Shown here: positions 1 to 5,899 of the stretch, in pieces
Layout: each line of letters opens with the position of its first letter
Position numbering within the stretch: the stretch's first letter is position 1
DNA from: Gammaproteobacteria bacterium
GTDB lineage: Bacteria; Pseudomonadota; Gammaproteobacteria; Enterobacterales; Alteromonadaceae
Length of the DNA: 5,899 bases
NCBI GenBank assembly: GCA_027484495.1
Contig: JAIXSW010000359.1
Location: 1 to 5,899, forward strand
Reading direction: 5' to 3'
Notes under the pieces: generated by a model
The model's input: the letters and a program-made list of their open reading frames with translations, nothing else
Databases searched by the model: none
Told to the model about the DNA's origin: nothing
Made by a program: the position numbers and the translations under genes

Positions 1-174
1 GAAACGAGGCGCGTGGCATAGTTATTCTATGTGAGCAACGAGTGACAAAGCCCAAAGCGCCACCAAACGAACCCGCAGGGCAGCGTTTGGCAGCTCTTTC
101 TGCTGCGTTAGTGCTCGTTTGTGTAGAATAACTACACGGCTCTCGCACTGCCTTGCATAAAAAGCTGCCAAACT
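1..174. repeat. Nested palindromic intergenic repeat, probably cut by the left window edge
   Basis: The 11-mer TAGTTATTCTA at 19-29 recurs as its exact reverse complement at 124-134. The two arms are symmetric about position 76.5, where CCAAACG (63-69) pairs with CGTTTGG (84-90) to form a central hairpin. Each arm is itself a small hairpin: CATAG/CTATG at 17-31 and GTGTAG/CTACAC at 121-137. The right half adds an outer stem, GTTTGGCAGCT (85-95) with AGCTGCCAAAC (163-173), centred on the same point as the 121-137 hairpin. By symmetry the left half should continue about 20 bases before position 1. The layout suggests a dispersed palindromic repeat or a small non-autonomous element, but copy number cannot be judged from one window. 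No transposase is present. The inverted symmetry is directly visible; its class and mobility are inference. Confidence 0.75.
63..90. repeat. Central hairpin of the palindromic repeat
   Basis: CCAAACG (63-69) and CGTTTGG (84-90) are perfect complements. Inside them CCC (72-74) and GGG (78-80) can also pair, leaving a GCA tip. This marks the symmetry centre of the larger element. There is no T-run after it on either strand, so it is not a typical intrinsic terminator. Confidence 0.7.
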
Positions 175-210
175 GCTGCAAAAACAAACACCAAATATCA
201 ACACGCCCTA

Positions 211-216
211 TATAAC
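211..216 (+). promoter_or_regulatory. Possible -10 box for the peptide transporter unit
   Basis: TATAAC matches the sigma70 -10 consensus at five of six positions and lies about 25 bases before the ATG at 242. A start site near 223 would give a short leader. At the proper distance upstream (around 188-193) there is only ACACCA, a poor -35, so the promoter is weak, activator-dependent, or somewhere else. The palindromic repeat ends about 37 bases upstream of this box. Confidence 0.3.
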
Positions 217-241
217 GATAACAATCAATTCCGGGATCCCT

Positions 242-1846
242 ATGACCTCAACACATGACGTGCTGGCTGGCCAAAAACAATGGCTGGGCCATCCGGTCGG
301 ACTCTTTGTCTGTTTTTTTACCGAAATGTGGGAACGTTTTGCTTTTTACGGCTTAAAAGCACTGTTGTTTCTCTATCTGACGCAACATCATTTATTCAGC
401 GACAAAAATGGTTATCTGCTGCTCGGCACCTACGCTGGTTTGGCCTATGCGCTGCCGGTTGTCGGTGGTTTGCTGGCCGACAAATACCTCGGCATGCGTA
501 AAGCGGTCACCTTCGGTGGCGCACTGATGGCGGTCGGTATGTTAGGGATGGCGTACAAAGGTACGCAGGCCAGCGCCGACAGTGGCGCCGATTTAGTTGC
601 GCTGCAGGTGATGTACGCATCACTGGCATTGGTGGCGGTGGGTGTTGGCTTCCTCAAACCAAATATTTCGACAATCGTCGGCCGGCTTTATATCGACAGC
701 GACCCACGCCGTGATTCGGCTTTTACGCTGTTTTACATGGGCATCAACCTCGGCGCGATTTTCTCCAGTTTGTTTGTTGGTTGGATTGGCATTGCCTATG
801 GCTGGGAATATGGCTTTGGTTCTGCCGGGATCGGTTTATTGCTTGGCTTATTGGTGTTTTTAAAAGGGAGCAAGCATTTTCATGGCCAGGCAGAGCCAGC
901 CAACCCGGCACTGTTGACGGAAAAAGTAGGCGGTATACGCCGTGAAACGCTGATTTATCTGCTGGCCTTAGTCGGTGTTGCTGCTGTACAACAGATCCTG
1001 CAGATCAGTATCGACTTTGGTGCTTTAGGTGCTTTGCTTGGCTTGGCGCCGGGTGCTGAAATCACCGCAACTGAAGTGGTTGCGGTGGCATTGACGCTGG
1101 TACTGATGGTTTGGTGGTTTAAGTTTATTTTCATCCAGTGTAACGCACTGGAGCGCGCCAATATGATCATGCTGATGGTGTTAACCGCCATTTCTGCGGT
1201 GTTCTGGGGCTTGTACGAACAGACTTATGGCAGCTGGCTGGCATATTCAGACCGGGTGATGGAAAGCCCGACCTTCGATTTAGGCCTGTTCAGTTTTGCT
1301 TTTAACTCGTCACAGCTGACTTTTGTCGCGTCCTTTTTTATCGTGCTGTTGGCGTTCCCATTTGCCTGGTTATGGCCGTGGCTGGACCGTAAAGGCTGGA
1401 ATCCGTCCGCGCCTAACAAGTTTGGCGTTGCGCTGTTATGCGCCGGTCTGGCCCATTTTATTCTGCAGTATGCGGCGCTGAATCCGCTGGAGAGCGGCCT
1501 GGCTGGCTTCTGGTGGTTTATTCTGGCGTATTTTGTCCTGGTGATTGGCGAGATGGCGTTATCGCCGATTGGCTTATCAGCAGTGACGGCGTTATCGGTG
1601 GCACGGGTGGTGAGTCTGATGATGGGTGTCTGGTTCCTCGCATCAGCCTTTGGTGAAATGATTGCCGGCCGTTTTGGCGCCCTGGCGTCGATGCCGGCAG
1701 GCACTGCGGTGCCGGATGCATTGAATATCTACGCTGATGTGTTTGCCACTTTAGGCTGGGTTGGTCTCGGTTCAGCGCTGCTGATGTTTGTGCTGTCACC
1801 AGTGCTGACCGGCTTAATCCGCCGCGCTCAGCAAACGCAGGGCTAA
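242..1846 (+). CDS. Proton-dependent oligopeptide transporter, POT/PTR2 family
   Basis: This is an inner-membrane symporter of the major facilitator superfamily that takes up di- or tripeptides with protons. At 534 residues it is in the normal bacterial POT range and is almost entirely hydrophobic helices. Family hallmarks are in order: E28-x-x-E31-R32-F33-x-F35-Y36 in helix 1 (a variant of ExxERFxYY), PTR2 signature 1 around residues 75-99 (GGLLADKYLG), the lysine of GFLKPNIS at K139, PTR2 signature 2 at 161-173 (FTLFYMGINLGAI), the helix-7 region with E326-Q327, and a late GEMALSPIGLS motif with E437. These charged residues are the ones known in the family to serve proton coupling and peptide binding, so the protein looks functional. 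The ATG start is preceded by a weak GGGA at 233-236, five bases away. It is the first gene of a pair with the membrane protein 4 bp downstream. The exact substrate cannot be read from sequence. Confidence 0.95.
   Translation: MTSTHDVLAGQKQWLGHPVGLFVCFFTEMWERFAFYGLKALLFLYLTQHHLFSDKNGYLLLGTYAGLAYALPVVGGLLADKYLGMRKAVTFGGALMAVGMLGMAYKGTQASADSGADLVALQVMYASLALVAVGVGFLKPNISTIVGRLYIDSDPRRDSAFTLFYMGINLGAIFSSLFVGWIGIAYGWEYGFGSAGIGLLLGLLVFLKGSKHFHGQAEPANPALLTEKVGGIRRETLIYLLALVGVAAVQQILQISIDFGALGALLGLAPGAEITATEVVAVALTLVLMVWWFKFIFIQCNALERANMIMLMVLTAISAVFWGLYEQTYGSWLAYSDRVMESPTFDLGLFSFAFNSSQLTFVASFFIVLLAFPFAWLWPWLDRKGWNPSAPNKFGVALLCAGLAHFILQYAALNPLESGLAGFWWFILAYFVLVIGEMALSPIGLSAVTALSVARVVSLMMGVWFLASAFGEMIAGRFGALASMPAGTAVPDALNIYADVFATLGWVGLGSALLMFVLSPVLTGLIRRAQQTQG
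1839..1842 (+). promoter_or_regulatory. Ribosome binding site inside the transporter's 3' end
   Basis: AGGG sits eight bases before the ATG at 1851 and lies within the last codons of the transporter, whose stop is at 1844-1846. This placement and the 4-bp gap point to translational coupling of the two genes and support the chosen start of the second. Confidence 0.6.
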
Positions 1847-1850
1847 ACCG

Positions 1851-2852
1851 ATGCAGCAGCTGATCATCTGGCAGGAAAAAGCCGTGCAGCAGTTATCGGA
1901 CTGGCGTAGCCGATGTGGCCAGATCTGGCAGCAGCTGGATCTGGCACAGCGTTGTTATTTGGTGTCTGCTTTATTGGTACTTGGCTGGCTTGGCACATTC
2001 AGCACACAACCCTGGCTGCTAGGCCTGCTCGGTGTGACACTGTTTGGCGCCGTGATCAGTGATATCTGGCAAGGTTTTGTGCGCATTTGGCACAGCCTGC
2101 CAGGCAAAGCATTTATCCTGGTATGTTATGCCGTGTTAGCTAATTTTTGTTTTGCGCTGGCGGACAGTTCCATCAACAACCTGATTGGTGTGCGTCCCGA
2201 AGTGGTGCCTTTTAGCGTTAACCTGACCCTGATGTTACTGGCGCCGTTCTGGAGTTTTTTACTGGCTTTTGCGCTACTGACGCTGTACCTGCTGTTGCAC
2301 ACTTTTAAAGTGATGTTATTGCTGATGTTAAGACCGCTCGGCGTGCGTAGCCATCATATTTTAAATGGCAGCTATCCAAAGCTGTCTCTGATGGCGCGGC
2401 TGTGCTTTCTGCCAGTGGTTTTTATGTATATGGCCGCGGCGATGACCGGTTATCTGACCGGCAATACAGCTGCCTTGCAGATGTTCCAGACAGAGGATGC
2501 TGCGCCGCAGTCAGTGGTGATTGCCGGGACTACCAGTACGCCGGATGTTGCTGAACCAGAAGATATGAATATTAATCTGTTTGGTCCTGAATCTTCGGGG
2601 ATCCGGGGGATTAATCCGGAAGTGCCATGGATTAATAAAACCGTCGCCTGGTTTTTGTATCAGGTGGAAAGCCTTGGTAAATCGCAGTGCTTGTTGCAGG
2701 GCGCCGAACATTTGGTGCATCTGAATGACTATGAAGTCCTGATCATCACCCCGGACAGCAAACAACCCTATGGCTACCGCTATCAGGTGCGGGCTTGTGG
2801 TTCGCCGTCGTTGCCTGATTTCACCCGCAAACAGGTGCCTGTTGGCCAGTAA
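1851..2852 (+). CDS. Unknown multi-pass membrane protein with a C-terminal periplasmic domain
   Basis: I do not recognise a family for this 333-residue protein. It opens with a Trp/Gln-rich amphipathic stretch (residues 1-34). Hydrophobic segments follow at about 36-52, 54-70, 87-104, 125-149 and 184-203. Positive residues lie in the N-terminus, at R78/K86 and in the 153-183 loop, which puts these on the cytoplasmic side and the C-terminus outside. The last 130 residues are soluble. They hold an acidic Thr/Pro/Glu-rich linker (about 214-245), then a compact part with two cysteines, C280 and C316, that could form a disulfide in the periplasm. The gene is 4 bp behind the peptide transporter and shares its transcript, up to the terminator 65 bp downstream. 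A role with peptide uptake or the envelope is only a guess from context. That it is a real gene is well supported by length, RBS and coupling. Confidence 0.88.
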   Translation: MQQLIIWQEKAVQQLSDWRSRCGQIWQQLDLAQRCYLVSALLVLGWLGTFSTQPWLLGLLGVTLFGAVISDIWQGFVRIWHSLPGKAFILVCYAVLANFCFALADSSINNLIGVRPEVVPFSVNLTLMLLAPFWSFLLAFALLTLYLLLHTFKVMLLLMLRPLGVRSHHILNGSYPKLSLMARLCFLPVVFMYMAAAMTGYLTGNTAALQMFQTEDAAPQSVVIAGTTSTPDVAEPEDMNINLFGPESSGIRGINPEVPWINKTVAWFLYQVESLGKSQCLLQGAEHLVHLNDYEVLIITPDSKQPYGYRYQVRACGSPSLPDFTRKQVPVGQ

Positions 2853-2916
2853 TCGTAGTGTGAACGGTTGCACCACGAGCCAGTCCGATAGACCCTGAAT
2901 CCAGATAAGTCCAGAG

Positions 2917-2947
2917 AAAAACCGGTGAAAGCCGGTTTTTGTTTTTT
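2917..2947 (+). terminator. Intrinsic terminator of the transporter/membrane protein unit
   Basis: AAAAACCGG (2917-2925) pairs perfectly with CCGGTTTTT (2932-2940) around a six-base loop TGAAAG. The T-run continues after a single G to 2947. The A-run on the 5' side would make it work on the other strand too, although no minus-strand gene is seen to use it. It separates the first two genes from the porin/chemoreceptor unit. Confidence 0.88.
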
Positions 2948-2958
2948 CTATCAGTGCT

Positions 2959-2987
2959 TTGACAGAGTGCATTCACCTTCCTATACC
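2959..2987 (+). promoter_or_regulatory. Sigma70-type promoter of the porin/chemoreceptor unit
   Basis: A perfect -35 TTGACA (2959-2964) is followed by a 17-bp spacer and TATACC (2982-2987), four of six matches to the -10 consensus. Transcription would begin near 2994, giving a leader of about 25 bases before the TTG at 3019. It lies directly after the terminator, so this unit seems to be transcribed independently. I see no convincing operator palindrome overlapping it. Confidence 0.65.
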
Positions 2988-3006
2988 TTTGTGAAAAGCG
3001 GGACAT

Positions 3007-3012
3007 GGAGGG
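3007..3012 (+). promoter_or_regulatory. Strong Shine-Dalgarno that fixes the TTG start of the porin
   Basis: GGAGGG lies six bases upstream of TTG at 3019. An in-frame TGA at 2992-2994 and no other start codon between them leave TTG as the only sensible start. The nearby ATG at 3005 is out of frame and hits a stop after five codons. Confidence 0.75.
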
Positions 3013-3018
3013 CGCAAA

Positions 3019-4017
3019 TTGACAGGCAAATCCTATCTGGCATGGAGCTGTTTATTGGTATCCTGCACCACTGCCGCGGCTGACTTTAATCAGCAATTCA
3101 GCATCATTAACGACAATTCCTGGTTATCCGGTTATCAGGATCAACAATCGCAGGCTTCCCGCGCGCTATTCAGCTGGGACTGGCAGCTGGAAGCTGGGCC
3201 ACAGTGGTTGTTCGCAGGCAACCTCAAAGCATTTCGTGGCCGCAATGGTGAACTGCTCACCGGCAATGTGCAGGGCATCTCCAATATCGATGCCGAGCAG
3301 TTCAGCAAGATTTACGAACTGTATCTGCAGTACAAATTTAACGACGAAACCCGACTGAAGTGTGGACAAGTAGATGCCAATCTGGAGTTTGCCTTTGTCC
3401 CCGTCGCCGGTGGTTTTATTTCACCGCCTTTGGGGATTACCCCAACGGCGATCGCACTGCCGACTTATTACGATCCAGCCGCATCCTGCAGTATGTTTTA
3501 TGAACCTGAGCACGGATTTCAGTGGATGTCTGGATTATTTGCCGGGCAAGACCATACCAATTTTTCTTCGCAGTTTATGGTGGCGGAAGGTCGTTATGTG
3601 ACGGCTCAAAGCCGCACTTCTTATGGTTATTGGCACCACCACGGTGACTGGACCACGCTCAATGAAACGCAGTTAAGAGCCATTTCCGGCTGGTATCTGA
3701 ATCACCAGCAGCAGGTCAGCGAGCAGCTTACTCTTTTTGCGGTCTGGTCCGGGCTCAATGACGATGTCGATGTATTACATCAACACCGCATGCTGGGTTT
3801 GGTCTGGGATTTACCGCTGGCTGGTCATCAACTAGGCCTGATGCACAGCACAGTCACCGCGCAGGACCGTCAGTCAGAGCAGATGATTGAAGGCTACTGG
3901 CAGTGGGCTGTGACGCCACAAATACAGCTGCAGCCGGTGCTGCAATGGATACATCATATCGATCCGGCGCTTGACCATAGTCTGGTCGCGACGCTGCGAC
4001 TGATGGTGCAATTCTGA
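3019..4017 (+). CDS. OprB-type carbohydrate porin (short form), outer membrane
   Basis: Predicted outer-membrane beta-barrel for diffusion of small solutes, most likely sugars by family. The 332-residue product starts at TTG and has a signal peptide of about 21 residues ending A19-A20-A21 before D22. The mature part has alternating aromatic/polar strands and ends in phenylalanine (LRLMVQF), the usual barrel-assembly signal. OprB-like features are the GNVQGISNID segment followed by a YELYLQYKF strand and a G-Q-x-D-x-N strand (residues about 75-120), and a late 'W-x-V-T-P-x-I-x-L-Q-P-x-L-Q-W-I' strand near residues 293-311. Typical OprB proteins exceed 400 residues, so this is a compact member. 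C115 and C157 could form a disulfide. A lipobox-like L13-V14-S15-C16 is also present in the signal region. It leads a two-gene unit with a chemoreceptor 12 bp downstream. The porin call is firm; the substrate is not determined. Confidence 0.85.
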   Translation: MTGKSYLAWSCLLVSCTTAAADFNQQFSIINDNSWLSGYQDQQSQASRALFSWDWQLEAGPQWLFAGNLKAFRGRNGELLTGNVQGISNIDAEQFSKIYELYLQYKFNDETRLKCGQVDANLEFAFVPVAGGFISPPLGITPTAIALPTYYDPAASCSMFYEPEHGFQWMSGLFAGQDHTNFSSQFMVAEGRYVTAQSRTSYGYWHHHGDWTTLNETQLRAISGWYLNHQQQVSEQLTLFAVWSGLNDDVDVLHQHRMLGLVWDLPLAGHQLGLMHSTVTAQDRQSEQMIEGYWQWAVTPQIQLQPVLQWIHHIDPALDHSLVATLRLMVQF

Positions 4018-4023
4018 AGGGAG
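4017..4023 (+). promoter_or_regulatory. Ribosome binding site of the chemoreceptor
   Basis: AAGGGAG overlaps the last base of the porin stop codon (4015-4017) and sits six bases before the ATG at 4030. It supports that start and co-expression with the porin. Confidence 0.7.
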
Positions 4024-4029
4024 ATAGAC

Positions 4030-5899
4030 ATGACGTTGCGGGAAAAAGCGAATTGGGGTCTTTGGTTGATTTTTGCCTTATTTATCGCCGTTGCCGGTGT
4101 TGGCTGGTGGGGCAACCAGCAACAAGGACAAGTGCTGACACGCACAGTTCAACAGGCCTGGCCGGCAATGGAACAATCAGGCAACGCAGTCACTTTGGTC
4201 GATGAACAGCTCTTTGCTATGGAGCAAATGTTACAGGGCCTGCCGATTGATCACGCAGCTGTGGGACAAAGAGAGAAAGACCTGTCCGAGGTCATTGATC
4301 AGTTGGCCGCCAATCCGCTGCCGGATCCTGAACGGTTAAAAACGCTGCAATCGACGCTCGCGCAATTTATTGCGGCACAGCAGCAACTGAGTCAGCGTTT
4401 TGCCAGTTATTTGCAGCAGTCGAATGGTCTGGATAAAACGGTGGCACAAATTGTTGAAATCGGCGAAATCGTCGAAGAAGTCGGCGATAGCCAGGTCGAA
4501 ACACTGATCCAGGCACCGCGCCAGCCCATCACCTGGGAGGGGGGGCTGCAACGCAAATGGGACGCTGCTGATGGCGGGATGGAAGCCAATATCGGCTTTT
4601 TCCGGCAGTTGTATTTTCTGGAACAGATCAAACGGCAGGGGCCAAAAGCCGAACTGGTCAAAGAGCTGAACGACTCCATTGCCTTCCAGCAAGAAGCGGT
4701 GGATGGCCTGGTCGCGACCGGCTTATTTGCCATCCCGGCACCGCAACATTTTGGTGACGGCACTTTGGGCGATAGTTACCTGCAATTATTTGAACAACAT
4801 AAGCTGCAGATCAAATTCACCCTGGATGCCTTGATCCAGATGCAGAAACAGCAGGCTGAGTACCGGCAACACAGCGCTGCGTTAGTCGACGCCTTACACC
4901 AAATGCAGCAGTCACTGGACGTCAGTACGTCAAAAATTGTGGCGCAAGGTCCTGAAACTGCCGGCTATGTCGCCAAACTCTTGCTGACAACCGGTACTGT
5001 AACTTTAATCCTGCTGGTCCTGATTGGTACCTATGTGCGTCGGGGCATGCTCGCACAGCTTCATCAGGTGGCGAAGAATCTGCACGATGTCGCCAGTGGG
5101 GATGGCGACCTGACCCGGCGACTGGACGTCAAAAGCGATGACGAGCTGGGCCGCATCGCGGAGAACTTTAATGTGTTCGCCGGCAAGATCCAGCACATAG
5201 TGCAGGATATTCACCAGAGTGCGCAGGTGCTCATCGATGCCAGCGTGCAAAGCCAACATCTGTCGCAGCACCTGAAGCAGGAGGCCGAGGATACTGAGCA
5301 CCATAGTGCCGGTCTTGCCAGTGCGATGCAGCAACTCGATCATTCAGCGCAGGATATTGCCAACAGTTGTGGCATCGTGGTGAAACAATCAGAACAAACC
5401 TCAAGTGCAGTCTTGCAGGGCAATGCCGCCATTCACGGCACTATCAGTCAGATGCAGCAAATGAGTGACACCGTGCATCAGTCTGCTAATGCGCTGCAGC
5501 AACTGACCGCCAAAGCGGAGAAAATTGACCAGATTGTCGGTGTGATCCGAGGGATCGCCGAGCAAACCAACTTACTGGCATTAAATGCCGCGATTGAAGC
5601 GGCCCGTGCGGGTGAGCAGGGAAGAGGTTTTGCCGTGGTGGCCGAAGAAGTGCGTAATCTGGCGCAGCGGGCCGAATCATCTTCGCGCGAGATCTCCGCA
5701 GTTATTGCAGAAATTCAGCAGGAAACCCGCTTGTCACATCAGCAAATGCAACAATCAGTCATGCTGGCAGATCAGAGCATGCAGGCTTGTGAAGAATCTG
5801 GCACCGCATTGGCTTCAGTGCAGGATCAGATTAAATCCGTCGTTGAACAAATCAACAAAATGTTTAACGCCACCACAGAGCAAGCACAAACGCTCAGTC
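4030..5899 (+). CDS. Methyl-accepting chemotaxis protein, 3' end beyond the window
   Basis: This inner-membrane chemoreceptor signals to CheA/CheW and the flagellar motor. The frame stays open from ATG 4030 to the right edge, giving 623 visible residues. By symmetry of the hairpin I estimate roughly 30-40 residues are missing. Order of parts: TM1 about 9-27; a periplasmic sensor region about 28-317, apparently all helical and Gln-rich; TM2 about 318-335; HAMP from about 336 to 388 with the D371-E372-L373-G374 motif; then the long coiled-coil signalling domain. Its tip is canonical, from E511-Q512-T513-N514 through LLALNAAIEAARAGEQGRG to about 533, followed by FAVVAEEVRNLA. The sensor has no PAS, dCACHE or short Tar-type signature that I can recognise. 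At about 290 residues it is near the size of helical bimodular (HBM) sensors, but this is only a size-and-helicity argument. It is encoded 12 bp after the porin, suggesting a shared transcript and possibly a shared ligand. Confidence 0.95.
   Translation, partial: MTLREKANWGLWLIFALFIAVAGVGWWGNQQQGQVLTRTVQQAWPAMEQSGNAVTLVDEQLFAMEQMLQGLPIDHAAVGQREKDLSEVIDQLAANPLPDPERLKTLQSTLAQFIAAQQQLSQRFASYLQQSNGLDKTVAQIVEIGEIVEEVGDSQVETLIQAPRQPITWEGGLQRKWDAADGGMEANIGFFRQLYFLEQIKRQGPKAELVKELNDSIAFQQEAVDGLVATGLFAIPAPQHFGDGTLGDSYLQLFEQHKLQIKFTLDALIQMQKQQAEYRQHSAALVDALHQMQQSLDVSTSKIVAQGPETAGYVAKLLLTTGTVTLILLVLIGTYVRRGMLAQLHQVAKNLHDVASGDGDLTRRLDVKSDDELGRIAENFNVFAGKIQHIVQDIHQSAQVLIDASVQSQHLSQHLKQEAEDTEHHSAGLASAMQQLDHSAQDIANSCGIVVKQSEQTSSAVLQGNAAIHGTISQMQQMSDTVHQSANALQQLTAKAEKIDQIVGVIRGIAEQTNLLALNAAIEAARAGEQGRGFAVVAEEVRNLAQRAESSSREISAVIAEIQQETRLSHQQMQQSVMLADQSMQACEESGTALASVQDQIKSVVEQINKMFNATTEQAQTLS

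Noticed and set aside
22..204. Minus-strand 60-codon open frame across the palindromic repeat
   Set aside because: It lies almost wholly within the repeat, and its sequence is dictated by the palindromes. Such frames are typical false genes called on repeats.
233..240. GGGATCCC palindrome just before the transporter ATG
   Set aside because: It is eight bases long and overlaps the weak RBS; this is expected by chance and too short to call an operator.
1225..1704. Minus-strand 159-codon open frame
   Set aside because: It is fully antisense to the peptide transporter, with composition typical of a reverse-complement shadow, and the sense frame carries all the POT motifs.
2853..2916. Spacer between the unknown membrane protein and the terminator, checked for a small gene or RNA
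   Set aside because: I see no start with RBS, no strong stem and no repeat; it reads as ordinary 3' untranslated sequence.
2511..2972. Minus-strand 153-codon open frame over the end of the membrane protein and the terminator
   Set aside because: It would have to read through the terminator hairpin and opposite the porin promoter, and it shows no recognisable domain. The sense gene explains most of the stretch.
4336..4763. Two overlapping minus-strand 118-codon open frames
   Set aside because: They are antisense to the chemoreceptor sensor region in different frames, and the + frame is continuously open with a canonical receptor layout.

Overview
The window looks like chromosomal DNA from a marine or freshwater gammaproteobacterium. 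The Alteromonadales/Rheinheimera-like neighbourhood is my best guess from protein style, moderate GC and gene content. It was not tested by any search, so treat the taxon as tentative. All four convincing genes are on the + strand, and the last one runs off the right edge.

Positions 1-174 hold no credible gene. They contain a highly ordered palindromic repeat: an 11-base arm occurs twice in inverted orientation, symmetric about a small central hairpin, and the right half folds again into a nested stem. The element appears to be cut by the left window edge. Two genes follow as a tight pair: a proton-coupled oligopeptide transporter of the POT/PTR2 family (242-1846), then, 4 bp later, an unrecognised multi-pass membrane protein with a C-terminal, probably periplasmic, domain (1851-2852). 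A clear intrinsic terminator (2917-2947) closes this unit.

A second unit starts about 12 bp after the terminator at a strong sigma70-type promoter (perfect TTGACA, 17-bp spacer, TATACC). It encodes a short OprB-type carbohydrate porin that starts at TTG (3019-4017), followed 12 bp later by a methyl-accepting chemotaxis protein (4030 to beyond the end) with two membrane segments, a large periplasmic sensor region, HAMP and a canonical signalling hairpin.

Read together, this is a nutrient-acquisition neighbourhood. One unit imports small peptides across the inner membrane and includes an accessory membrane protein of unknown role. The other pairs outer-membrane entry of a small solute, probably a sugar, with a chemoreceptor that may sense the same or a related compound. 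I see no CRISPR array, phage gene, transposase, tRNA or rRNA. The least explained items are the nested palindromic element, the unknown membrane protein, and the porin-chemoreceptor pair with its TTG start and overlapping five-codon reading frame.
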